A DNA stretch of 64,000 nt from Polytrichum commune. Its lineage: Eukaryota > Streptophyta > Polytrichopsida > Polytrichales > Polytrichaceae. Below the pieces are notes generated by a model. The model made no database searches and was not told the origin of the DNA. It was given only the letters and a program-made list of their open reading frames with translations. The stretch covers positions 35,278,001 to 35,342,000 of the forward strand of contig OX485806.1 in assembly GCA_950295325.1 (NCBI GenBank), in the 5' to 3' direction. Position 1 is the stretch's first letter. Each line of letters begins with the position of its first letter. Below are positions 25,301 through 36,885 of this stretch, one piece after another. Both the position numbers and the translations under genes were made by a program.

Positions 25301-26175
25301 TTTACATGGAACCTTACACGTTACACATGACCAACCATAAAGTAGACCCCCAAATCAACACCTACCTAACATGCACAAACCCTACCTAATACTCTTAAAT
25401 TGACTATACGTAACACCCCACCAACAAACACATATTACAACAACTAAAACCATATGTGCATGAACAATATAAATCAACACACACATTATCCCAAATACTC
25501 ATACGTTGTCAAATGGAAGAACAACTCCCACGTGAACAAAACCCTTTCCCATCACTTTTGAGCCACACTAGGAATGCACAAACACATATTGAATTACATA
25601 CACCGTAAGATTCATATATGCTTAGTATATTTGCAGCCCAAGAAAACAACTTTTAATAAGATGCCACAAGCAAGATAACATGACATGTCACCTCTACCAC
25701 CTCAACAATATAGATACATATGGGTCCACCTTCTTAGTAGTTGGAACAACTCTACAATCAACAACATAAGAACCACCACCCGCCATTGCAATGTTCGAAA
25801 TTCAAATACTTTGGCTCCTTAGCAATTAAGAAACTATCCAACCAACATAACAATACTCAACTGCCCTGACTTCAAATTCAATACGAAGCACTAGGATTCC
25901 GGCATCTAGAGACTGTATTCTCAAATCTATTGCATGACCCATGAACAAAACTCATCAATTGAGTGATAATATGAAAGAAAAAAACTCATAGATGTCACCA
26001 AAACAATCTCATACCAAAACATGCACCCCACATTAACAAAACTTACTCATAAAATCATCCAATGTAACCTCTTATACCGAATTCTTCTTCCCCTTATGTG
26101 CCTCCTAACAATAAATAAAAGTATAACCTACCACATACAATAGACATGATATTTGGCTTTGAAACTGTTGCTTCT
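25301..26175. other. A/C-rich tail, no gene
   Basis: The A/C bias of the LINE persists, with no domain-bearing frame. Probably older LINE debris. Confidence 0.4.
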
Positions 26176-26187
26176 CCTCAAAATGCC

Positions 26188-26539
26188 ATGGGCTAAATCA
26201 CATATGTGTTTGGTTGGGCCCCGCCCCCCCACGCCTCCTTCACTGCATGGTCTTCTTGCCCGCACCTGCATGGGAACTCTTCCTCATTGGGAACCAATGT
26301 GACAATACTTGGTCAAAAATTTCAAATACTCAAGTTGACATTCACTTTCATTATTCCCAAGTTAATTGATGGAGTTCCTTCACATGCCAAAGGAGCTTAA
26401 TGGCTTAAGTGACCATATATTGTCACATTAGTTCCCAACGGGGAAGAGTTCACACGCATGTGCGGGCAAGAACCATGCAATGAAAGAGGTTTGGGAGGGG
26501 TGGGGCCCAGCCGAACACATATGTGATTTAACCCGGGGC
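26188..26539. mobile_element. 352-bp foldback element with 12-bp target-site duplication
   Basis: The direct repeat CCTCAAAATGCC flanks it at 26176-26187 and 26540-26551. The ends are long inverted repeats. TAAATCACATATGTGTTTGG at the left is mirrored by CCGAACACATATGTGATTTA at the right. Inner arms (GGGCCCCGCC..., TGCGGGCAAGAA..., TTGGGAACCAATGTGACAATA) also pair. The whole unit could fold into one long hairpin. It encodes nothing. A 12-bp duplication is longer than for most MITE superfamilies. Confidence 0.85.
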
Positions 26540-26806
26540 CCTCAAAATGCCCTTAAAAACAGTATGGACGAGGAATAGCCCACCCAACATATCACCAAAC
26601 TACTCTAGAAGCCATTCCCTAGGCTAGAATGGCAACAACATAAATCAATGCACCATAACCAAATAAACCTATGTACCCGTAACAATTGGACCACCAGTAA
26701 AATAGCAAGAGACTCCAATAAAGATGTCCACAAGCTCACCATCGTCACAACTCCATGTTAGTAGAATGGCCGAGCTACCACAAATAATTGAAAAATCATT
26801 CGATCG

Positions 26807-27115
26807 TTGATTTTTACACAACAAAACTCACTCAAACAAACCTTAACAATGCCCTACAAAACAATTTCCTCCCCCCACCCAAAAAAGAACACACCTAGCA
26901 TGATTTTGACGGACAATCTTAAAAGTGCAAAACAACTATTGGATGCCAAAATGTCACGTGGATTAAAACTCTATGCCAAACTCCTATCTGCCATACACAT
27001 CATAGAAGACACAAAAGATATATGCATATTTACAAATACTAGCCTCAATATCATACTCTTGATCAACAAATACATTTGTCATCCCAACAAAATCACCCAT
27101 CTAAAGCATCAATAA
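26807..27115 (+). pseudogene. Second RNase H fragment from a related LINE
   Basis: The open frame reads MSRGLKLYAKLLSAIHIIED, then DICIFTNTSLNIILLINKYI, followed by HLKHQ. This is the middle of a retroelement RNase H (alpha-helix with RAELLAAI-like text, then the TDSL strand and INKYI helix). Its A/C-rich composition matches the LINE at 14.4-25.3 kb, so it is probably a fragment of another family member. Confidence 0.5.
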
Positions 27116-27129
27116 CATCCATCATACAT

Positions 27130-28320
27130 GAAATTATGTATTACATCACTATACAAAAGTCTAAGCGCATAGATGCATTAAAAGGAAATATTATATAATT
27201 TCTAACACCCCAACAAACTCATGACTATGTTATCGAAGACTTGTGCCAAATTTGTGGTTGTTTTGCAAGTTGTTGTTCTACCACATAAAGGAATTTGGGT
27301 CTTTCGTCGGGTCACTTGCTACCATAATGTTTTGGATAGGCCACCACCAATTATGTAGATAACTTTAATACACATATATGAAACAAGTATTTAACAAAAT
27401 TGATCACATTTCAGAACATCCAACGGTCGCAAAGTTTAAGTTTTCATGTGAATATAGACGTTGGCTAATTTTGGATGATGAATAAAATATGCTCATGTTC
27501 ATTAATAGTTGTAAATGTTCAAAAATGGAGTACAAACATGCGATGATACAATTGTCTAAATATAGATTACAAATGCATAGTTGAGGCCATAGCAATTTCC
27601 TCAAAATATGGAGTGCTCATTTAAATAGCTTATTCGTTATCAACTTGAAGATTCTTTTTTTCTTAAATGCCAATCATGTAGGTTCTTCGGTAATGTTAAC
27701 TACTAAACCTAAGATAATTTCCAAAAATTAAGCACGTACTCCAATCTCTTGTACAATGCCCCAATGGGTGTCCACTCTTAGATCCACACCTATCCACACT
27801 CTATATTCGAGTGGAACCACTCAATATAGATGTCCGATTAAGATAAATAATCAAATTTGCCGGGTTTACATTACAAGATCCAACCACATATTGGAAGATC
27901 ATTATCCTAATATATATATATATATATATTTTTTGAGACAGAAGGCAAACACCGCCAACGCCAAGTGAATTGAAAACAAAAAACAACAAAACCGCACCCA
28001 TCACCGAGGGGAGGCGTTATCCTAATATTCAAGTGAACTCACATGCAACATTTATGAATCTATTATTAAAACTCAAGGGAATGTATATTTCAAGAGGGCC
28101 ACCAACTTCACCGCATGATAAGGCCATGAGTTGGATTTTACTAGGAAAAGAAGGTCACATGACCCTTCTTTGTAGAAAACAATATTAATGTAAGGGACAC
28201 AATGCACATGTTACTAAGGCATGGAAAAACCTCCCTATTCCTTCCCTATGATTGGATTCAAACAATAGTTTAATCAGTTATTGGACGTGGATTTCAAGCC
28301 TCATGGTAAGGGTATTTAGA
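27130..28320. other. Intergenic, AT-rich with a (TA)n run
   Basis: No gene recognised. A short TA microsatellite lies near 27911-27929. Confidence 0.4.
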
Positions 28321-28327
28321 TGCTTAA

Positions 28328-28753
28328 GGGCGTCCCCAGCAGCCTCGCCATAGGGCATGCCAACGCCAAAAATGGGGCATCCCGGGTTCTTAGGTGGCGG
28401 TACCGGCATAAATTGATCCCCACCAATGTCCGGTCCGGCATAATTTAGAAGCGGCCCGGGTATAGTAAAGGCCTTCCAACGCCATAAATGGTTCATATGG
28501 CGGCCCTCCTCCGGCCCGCCAAGAGATTACTTTAATATTAGATACTCCGATATCCTACTTTATCCCATGTCAGATAATAGGTGTCGTTTCTTATTGATTG
28601 CTTCCTAATTATACCGGGGGTATGCCTAGGCTTTGGTGGGCTCTGACTCAAGATGAGCGGCCCCGCCCAAGATGGAGGGCTCCCCAAACACCCTAAACAC
28701 CATATAATATATTATTTTTGGCGGGTTGCTTACTATCTCTCCTGGGGATGCCC
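28328..28753. mobile_element. GC-rich MITE flanked by TTAA
   Basis: TTAA at 28324-28327 and 28754-28757 flanks inverted ends: GGGCGTCCCCAG at the left and CTGGGGATGCCC at the right. The interior is much richer in GC than its surroundings (28330-28700). TTAA duplication is typical of piggyBac-like elements. A Harbinger-like TWA duplication is an alternative reading because TTAA is palindromic. Confidence 0.7.
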
Positions 28754-28759
28754 TTAATG

Positions 28760-31040
28760 AGATCCTTGGGAGTTGGTTACCAGGCACATGTAAGTGTTGC
28801 ATGGATAAAGTTAGTGGTGAGAATATTTATTATAGCCAACCCATTATGTAGTCAACAATTATTGACTATGTGAACAGGAATAGTAGTAATCCAACCCATG
28901 AGATCTGCTTGCATACAACACCCTAGTACCCTACTAAGCATAACAATTCTAAATTCATTACTAATTCACATGCTGTCAAAAAAATCATAAAATAAATTGA
29001 CATACGTTCAATAGCATTTTCTTTATCTGCAATAAGAAACTGTGCATTGTCTACATGCTAAGATTGCTCATGATACTACACAGAGATCAAGTTGCATCCC
29101 ATCAGCTGCACATTGCCATGTTAGAAACTCGTATTGCCGTGAGTAGTTCCACTTGGTTACTTTAAGATGCTGCCACCTCCCACGATGCAAAGTAAATGAA
29201 GCAAATGTTTGCATATAATGAACATTGATGTCATCCTTGACCGTGCATTCCTTACTGGCCACATGTCAGTCATCCAAAAAGTGGAATGAAACTTCAGCTC
29301 TGCTAGCCTTCTTGGTTTGATTGGGTGAACTCGTAGACTGTGGAATTCCAAAACTGGGATGTGGCTTGCTGATCCCTTATTAACAGCAGGGTCACAGCAG
29401 AAAGGATGACCATTGACTTTGATTAAATATGTTGCCAGAAGTGATGGTAATAAAATCTGTTGGAAAGCGTGCCTATATATGTACCAATGGCGCTTGCAAA
29501 GATGGCAAAGTGATGAAAATTCCTTACTTTCACAAAGAAAAAAACAGAGCATTCTAATTGGTAGCAATTCTTTGTGACGAATCACAAGTTATTGTAGTTG
29601 CTTGAGTTGCCGACGCCACAACACAGTTATCACAAGGATAACTGTAATGTTTGGGTTGGCAATTTTGAGTGATGGACAGAATCTGCGGTTCAGTAAAAAC
29701 AAGCAGCAGGGTTCATGCAATTCAACTTATTGGTGGAGTCCTCATGGCTTGTGGATATCTGAAACTGGGATGTAGCTTGCTGATCCCTTTGTTCCTGGTG
29801 ATGTGGAGAGAGGGTGACGGTTGATCTTGACAGTAATCTAAATGAACTTGACGAATACCGAATGCACTTGTACGGAACAGTGCTATACTATACATTTGAT
29901 TTAGGCTGGCCCACATTTGTTCATCATCGACACATTGACCCATGACTGTATATGGTCTTACCATCATTGGGTGGCAATCAAAGAAGGTGACATGGGACAC
30001 TTGCTGTCACGTGACAAGGTTACTTTAATCAACATGGCATATCGTAGATACAATGTACATATACATGGTGCATTTATTTGTTTTTTGGTGGGGGTAGTTA
30101 TCAACACTCAAAGAGCCTACATTGAAGTATATCACTAAATGATGTTGATATGGGAATTTTGAAAGCGTCACGCTTGTGTAATAGTGTTTTCATAACATAA
30201 CACACACACACAAAGCATTTATGACGTATCAACAATAAAAGTGCTTTAGTTTTTAAAAAGTTATTGAACCTCATTACAAACTATATGTGGGCCCAGGAAT
30301 AAGATGGTCGTTTCCTTTATATCCATTGACACCTAGATTCAATTCTCAATTTGGAAGGGACAAATCACATGTCAATTGATTTGTTGAGTCGACCAATAAA
30401 CCCAATTCCAATGAATAGGAGGTAGACACACGCACCATGCGGGAAACCATGCAGTGGCTAGGAGCAACAAGGTAGGCTTGTGTGCATGTTTGTATTATTA
30501 TCTTTTCATTCATTTCTTGCTTTTATTTGCAAATGCCATGGCCATTGCCGGTCGCCTGTAGTGCAATGAATAACACATGGACGTATAGAAAGAGAACACA
30601 ATGATGACACTGCTCAGAATTTATGAAGTTTGCTTGTCACAATGTGGGGTTGACATTTCACAGATTTGACATTCTCCAGTGTTGTAAAAGAGCAGCAGCC
30701 AGCACTACTGTACTAACATATATGGCCATGAGTACTTGGTCATCACACCATAGCTGCTCATGCAAATTGTGCAACGTGAAAGTGAATTTGCATTGGCACT
30801 ACTACAATGATGGTGATGAGGATGCACCAACACGCAGCGGACACACTTCCGCAAGCCCATCTGGAGTGTGGAGGGAGGTTGCTCGCTCGCAAGCTCATCA
30901 TCAACATCATCATCCGCGACACTTTTTAACATCTAACTTAACTTACCTGCTTTATGAAGATTCAGGGCCGGCTCGGGGATTGAAGTCGCTATAGCTGGAA
31001 GCGCCTCCCTCTCACCAGAATCTCGCCATCTGGTGGACTT
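28760..31040. other. Intergenic with a duplicated ~80-bp block
   Basis: ACTGGGATGTGGCTTGCTGA at about 29356 recurs as ACTGGGATGTAGCTTGCTGA at about 29764, followed in both by TCCCTT and, further on, GTTGA/ATTGACTTT-like text. The surrounding similarity spans about 80 bp. No gene is supported. Confidence 0.5.
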
Positions 31041-31863
31041 GTGGTGGGGTTAGCTAGGCTAAGTAGCGACGACGAGTCGACCGACCGACACAGATGGAAG
31101 CGGGCGGGACGGAGGAATCTGGAGGAGTGTGCCTAGATGGGCAAGGCCAGAAGACGGCCACATCGACTCCCAGACTGGCCCAGCCAACATGGCTCACATA
31201 GCATCCTCTTCGGAGGCTCCCTCGATCCCACTTCCCCCACATTCCACCTCCCCTTCGCAACATCCCTTTCCAGCCCCTGTGGGCGCGTGGTCATCGAGCG
31301 CTCGCTCCTCTTTTACTATCTTTAGCATCTCCCACCGGAACGTTCCAAGATCTACATTTCAAGTATATTTTCCACTTCCAGCAGCAGGAGTGTCTACCTT
31401 TTTCCTAGATAATGAGCTTTAGTCGTTCTTGCCTTTACTCGCCTACAAGACATCATCAGCCCTCACATCTCATAATCTACGATAGGAATAGATGCTTCAC
31501 CCCTAGCAGCAGTAAAATTAACCACTTTCTTAGATATAGAGCTGACCTTCCTGTGCCTTCACTTGCCTACAAGACCCCATCATCTCGCCAGCTCGTTCAA
31601 ATCCCATCGCCACTCGCAGTCATCCGATCCGACCTGGTTCGACTGAACCGAACTCACTCACTCGCTCACTCACTTGCTCATCCCTGGCCAGTCGACGGTG
31701 AGAGTACGAAGATTTACTCGCATGCATTGCATCGCATTGCTGGGAGGCGATCATCTCCGTGTCGTTGAGCGCCATTGTCGTTGACACTGTAATCTGACCT
31801 GCGCGCTGCATTAACACAGTGACTACGGTAGCTTAAGTTTGGAAGCTTTTGAAATTGTGCAAG
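31041..31863 (+). promoter_or_regulatory. Upstream region and leader of the cytochrome b561 gene
   Basis: Gene-free and GC-richer than the DNA further upstream. It holds a loose ~125-bp direct duplication: AGCAGCAGGAGTGTCTACC..CTCGCCTACAAGAC at about 31380-31452 and AGCAGCAGTAAAATTAACC..TTGCCTACAAGAC at about 31505-31575. A run of CTCACTCGCTCACTCACTTG lies at 31652-31675. Confidence 0.45.
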
Positions 31864-33443
31864 ATGGCGGCCACTGCACGGAGATTGGGATGGGAGGCGG
31901 CCCTGGTGACGGTGATGAGTTTGGGTGCTTTGAGCGGAGCTTTGGCACAAGCTGCTGCTCCTACGGCTGCAGGTCCGGCAGCTTCGGATCCCAACCAAGG
32001 AAACCCATGCTCAATTGAATGGTTCGAAGCGCACGGCTGGCTCATGTGGCTGGCTTTTGGAATTTTCTTCCCTTTGGGTATTTTGGTGTCCCGATATGGT
32101 CAATTCTACTTCCGCCAATGGTTCTTTGTGCACATCGCCTTACAGGTATGTATGATTTTTCTCTGCACTCCCGCTTGATCGATTCATGCTGTATATGTCC
32201 TTATACTTAATGATGTTAGAATTAGAGAGAGAGAATCCAATGGAGAAATGCTCCGCACCCTTCTTAGAGGCGGAGACTACATAAGGTGATGATCTTCCTC
32301 TCGCCCCCGAGCCTCTTGTATCCAATTGTTGATGACATTTGTAGCCACTTGATACTCGACCACCATTAATCACTTGGTTGGTCATCTACTTTAAAGCTTG
32401 AGTTTTCATGTAGAATGTTCACTTTAGATTGTTTTGGTGTTTTAGCTAACTGAGACTGAACTCAGAACTCCAACAAATGCACGTGTGCGAGTTCAGGAGT
32501 GAATGTGAAGATTTGACGCTAACTGGATGAGTTATATTTTTGCGATAAATGGCAGGTAATGGGAGTGATTCTCTCGACAGCTGCAGTTTCGATTTCCATC
32601 AACAAGTTTCCTGTGGTGCCCCCGAATAACACTCATGTGAAGCTTGGTTTTGCCGTCATGATCCTCGTGTGGTTGCAGCCTCTTCTTTCTCTCTTCCGGC
32701 CCAAGAGGTGCTGTCAAGAATTACATTCTCTCTCATGCACGTTCATATGTAGATGATAAGTTCCAACAATTGTTTTCAGGAAGAATGTTCGTCTGCTCTC
32801 ATTCGAGATTTGAGCATACCCTTGATGGCCACTCTAGATCTGCTCAATGCAGGCATTGATGTGCGTACGTGTGTGTCTGCAGGGATAGCGCCGTGAGGGC
32901 AGCATGGTATGTGGTGCATTGGCTGTTCGGCACTGCTCTGGTCATCTTGGGATGGTTCAACATCTTCAAAGGTTTGGATGAATATATCCAAAGCTGGGCA
33001 GGTGGTGAGCGAAAGGTAAGATCGATCACAATATACACAACAGTAGATTGCTTTTATTGTAAACCAAGAAAGGCACGCACCTCCTTGTTATCGAATTCAA
33101 AAAGAGCAAGTACGGTAGGAGCTTGAAATTGGTCTTGGCCTAGTTTTTGACGATAAGTACACCTGCGATACTGAATCTGAAATTTTATGTGTTCTGACAC
33201 AATTCTGACGTTAACCCATTTCTTTACACTTTTGTGCAGGCGTGGTATGTAATTTGGGGCGTGCAAATTGCGCTTTTGTCGTTCATCTACCTATTCATGG
33301 ACCGCTTGCCCCACATCCAACGTCAATCGCAGGACCCAAGCTTCATCAATCCTAATGTGGCCAAGGATATTCCTCTGGGAACACATGACAAGGCTCTTGG
33401 CATGGAGAGAAGCAAATTCGTAAGTGGTCATGGTTCGGTGTAA
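31864..33443 (+). CDS. Cytochrome b561 domain protein (no DOMON domain)
   Basis: A membrane haem protein that passes electrons across a membrane, usually from ascorbate. Four exons join in frame: 31864-32145, 32556-32707, 32883-33015 and 33240-33443 (TAA), giving 256 aa. The first ATG follows a short leader and starts a hydrophobic signal/anchor segment (ALVTVMSLGALSGALAQ). The b561 core follows, with conserved His in HGWLMWLAFGIFFPLGIL, FVHIALQ, THVKLGFAVMIL and VVHWLFGTALVILGW, each in or beside a membrane helix, and a last helix AWYVIWGVQIALLSFIYLF. The RPKR-x-AW linker before helix four is typical of plant b561-only proteins. There is no N-terminal DOMON domain. Whether it reduces iron or monodehydroascorbate is unknown. 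Confidence 0.88.
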
Positions 33444-34865
33444 ATGTAGGACAGATGATGCAGGTCTATAATCTACTAAACCTTAGTATCGAATCAAAAA
33501 GGTGATCGAGAAAAGGTCCATTGCATGTAGGAATTCTTAGCGCCTTACATAACTGATATTTCCTGATCTCTCTACATCCACAGCAACATATATTCTTTGA
33601 GCATATTGTGCACGGAGGTGAGTCAGCGGATTGTATGATGAGGAAGTTCTATGCAGTTGTTAGGATGGCATGAAATTGAATACTCCAGAGAATCAGGCGA
33701 TCGGGTGTAGCTTAGGGCTTTGTATGGCAGATTTGTCAAGTTAGTGCAGAGGTAGGACATAGTGATGAAAATGTAACATACTTAATGATGTAAACACACA
33801 ATGGCTTGGCAGGTTTTTTTTCCAAATAAATGTTGCAAGTTTGCTGATTAATGTTGTTGTTAGTCTATGTCACTCGTTGTGCCCATTTGAGTGGCTCATC
33901 ACCGATGCTCTGGGCACAAATATATGACCAAAGTGAAGCGTTTTTCTCCTGAACCACCTCTTCGTTACTCAAATCTCACTCCTTGACATTCAATGTCACA
34001 ACGCAAATGCCAAAATCAGAAACAAATGTACATCACCCGATGGAAACATGACATAATTTACACAATTCTTCGAAGACAAGTTTGATCTATATTTTAGAAA
34101 TTACGCGATGTCAATTAGTGGGCACAACAGTGTAAGATCCATGTCCGTAATCATCAGCTGACTGATGAAATGAAGTAAGCAAGCTGCAAAATTTTCTTCC
34201 GATTTGCTACTTGAGAATCTTTCTGACACGGAACTAAGCTCCACAGGATATGAAGTGACTATGGTAATTATAGCTTGCGCTGAAAGGGCTACACAGTATA
34301 TAATTTATGCACAATTTCCCACTCCATTCTCCTGATGAATTGAAGGTAGTCTCACAGATTGTGGAATTATCTCCGAACTTCATTTTGGGAATAATCATGT
34401 GGAATTCCGCTAACTCGTTCGGCATTATTTCCTGTGCTCTAGTCTCGCGCTTTTAGGAATAACATTCTTTGGAGCATGAATCTGAAAGGCTGCTGCGTTG
34501 CCACATCGATCGATATTTGCAATTGACCGTCCCCAAGTACCAATTGACCCGATTCAAGCCTGCTTCCGAAGCTCATCATTAGTCTTACTCTGGGGAGGGT
34601 GGATCCGAGTGCTCATCAACTTAACTTAGGTAGCAAGTCCCAAGAATGTGGGCCCTTTGTAGGCACTTCCAAACTCCACAAACAATTTTGGCCGTTGGAT
34701 CGGATCGGGAAATGATTGTGAATCCCGAAGACTATAATTTCAAGTTTCAAGTTGGAAAATTGAACTTGAGATGCAAAAGTAATAAGAGGTCAAAGTAACG
34801 ATCCTCCTTTTTAAGTGCCAAGTCCACATAGGTCCTCACAGTTGTCTTAACTATTGAATCTAGAA

Positions 34866-34903
<38 letters not shown>

Positions 34904-35174
34904 CAACACGTACTCCAATTTTATAGTGACACATGACCATTTTATTATTATTGTTGGTTCATAACTAGAAGTCTTGCCACGTATTGCTCAAATATAAGTG
35001 TCCGTATCAAGATCATTGACCACATAAGGCCCAAATATCTCTTAAAAAAATCTAAAAATATATTTTAATATATGTGTGCCCAAATCCAATGGTTTGCACC
35101 AGTTTCATGCATGTGGGGCTTTAAATGTACGGTTGTAATACATAGTGTAACTTGGCTTTGAAGTTAGTTGTTGG
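33444..35174. other. 3' flank of b561 gene and intergenic DNA with TA microsatellite
   Basis: The 3' UTR is likely within the first few hundred bases. A (TA)n tract of about 35 bp lies at 34868-34902. No gene recognised. Confidence 0.5.
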
Positions 35175-35176
35175 TA

Positions 35177-35334
35177 GAGTAAACTCTCTCTAAACTAATA
35201 TCCTTGGGACCGGCCAGAAGATATTAGTTTATGGAGGATATTAATTTACACAAATTATATGGGGGGTAACAAATTATACGGGGCATGTGCCCGCATATTA
35301 GTTTACACAGTATTAGTTTAGAGAGAGTTTACTG
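35177..35334. mobile_element. Emigrant/pogo-like MITE, 158 bp
   Basis: The right terminal repeat, read inward from the end, is CAGTAAACTCTCTCTAAACT (35334 back to 35315). The left one is GAGTAAACTCTCTCTAAACT (35177 on). Both ends abut TA (35175-35176 and 35335-35336), the Tc1/mariner/pogo target duplication. The terminal sequence is close to that of Arabidopsis Emigrant/Lemi1, which begins CAGTAAAACCTCTATAAATT (established knowledge). The interior holds a further inverted copy of the arm (ATATTAGTTTA...). No transposase. Confidence 0.85.
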
Positions 35335-35336
35335 TA

Positions 35337-36376
35337 TTGGGTATGCCTACCTTAAGTAGGGCAACAAGTCCCACTAGTTCTATTGCATTTCATGACTTAA
35401 GGACATACTTCCATGTGTCGGCTACAAAATTGAAGGAAATTAGACCTCACTAATGTTGTAGAAGGTTTGAACATGATCAAGGTACATTTTGTTGACCAAG
35501 CACTTCCATTTGGAGTAGGAGGTCAACATTTTGGAGTGTAGGTTTGCATTGTTATCACAATACAATTTGAAATGTGATCAACATCGCATCTACCAAATTT
35601 AAATATTGCATGCACACATGTTGAGCTTTATATCTTGGAAATTCCTTAATATAAAAATAAGTGTAAAAATCACGTCAAATTTTAAAGGAAGGTTTGAATA
35701 AGGCCTGCATTACACTTCAACTAGAATTCAAGTTTGCAAACTCCCACTTTAGAGGTGAAAGTCCCACCTTTGTAGGCCCTGGAAGTGGATCAAAATTTGA
35801 AGAAATTGCAATGACTTGGGGTGCCATAGTGCGAAGGCCAAAGCCCAAGTTCAAGTCCTAAGTCCCATATGTTTTGCAAAGGGCCAAGCCTTAAATGTTA
35901 TCCACTTAACGATGTCAACTCTTGGAAATCACCAATTTTAGCTCCTTTAGTGTGGTTACAAGAGGGATTTTTTTTTTATGTTTGTTTATTTTTGTTATTG
36001 CCCTCTTTGTAGTCATGAATATAATCATTGTTGGTCTTTTACATAACATTACTCAATTATGTGGGTTCTCATAATACATAACAATGGAATGTTGGGAGCT
36101 CAACATGAATCTAAGTCTTCATGCGCATCTTTTTTAGCATCCAATTATTATATTTTGAGGATTCATAGAATGAGAGTTGAACGTTAAGTAATGTTATGTG
36201 TCATCCCAAATACATTGTTTATGGTATTTAGTGTCATGTACACACTATTTGCAAAGGGCCTAAATTAGATGCCTAGAGCTCTCAAAGTGTCATGCCTGCT
36301 AATTGCCAATATGATTACGTTCGTCAACATAGGTTACTTCTTTAAGTGAGAAAATATTTATATTATGACATTTAGA
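35337..36376. other. Intergenic, nothing recognised
   Basis: AT-rich, no coding support. Confidence 0.4.
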
Positions 36377-36379
36377 GTA

Positions 36380-36883
36380 CAGTAATTTCCAGCTTAAGTA
36401 TGCACTTTGAACCAAAGCCGTTGGTGCGCACTTAGTTGGTAGGTGCGTACTTTACTCATACCGCTTTTAAACCCTCAGTTTCGATGAATCGCAACAGAAA
36501 ACGGATAAACCTAAGGCAACCCGCTTGACCGAAATCCAACCTATCGAGACATTGGCTGAATTTGAAAGTGCTACCGACTTCAAAAGCTTTGAAGCTCTAC
36601 ACAACGTTGCCCTCCACATCGACGACCAATTGCTTTGCTATGATGTTCAAATGGAAACTAGACATATGTATGATGAAATGTGACGATCGTTTGAGAGATT
36701 TCAGCGAAACGTCAACAAACTGACATTGAATGTCATGAGAAAAAAATGAATGCATTTGCGACAAATGATTATGCATGACATGTTCAAACAATAAAGTATG
36801 AACCCTTATTTTTGTCAAAAAAAATTGCACACTTAACCAGGATGCGTACTTAAAGGGGTGCGTACTTAAGCAAGAGATTACTG
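36380..36883. mobile_element. Pogo-like element, 504 bp, with transposase-like remnant
   Basis: The inverted ends are CAGTAATTTCCAGCTTAAGT at the left and, read inward, CAGTAATCTCTTGCTTAAGT at the right, followed by A(T/C)GCAC. TA flanks both sides (36378-36379 and 36884-36885). The interior has a ~65-codon open stretch (from about 36530) reading ...TLAEFESATDFKSFEALHNV..., ending at TGA. It could be the C-terminal part of a Tigger/pogo transposase, but the match is not decisive. Confidence 0.75.
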
Positions 36884-36885
36884 TA

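Noticed and set aside
13000-27200. Low-complexity satellite or CRISPR-like array
   Set aside because: The A/C richness is not periodic, and it encodes RT, RNase H and endonuclease motifs.
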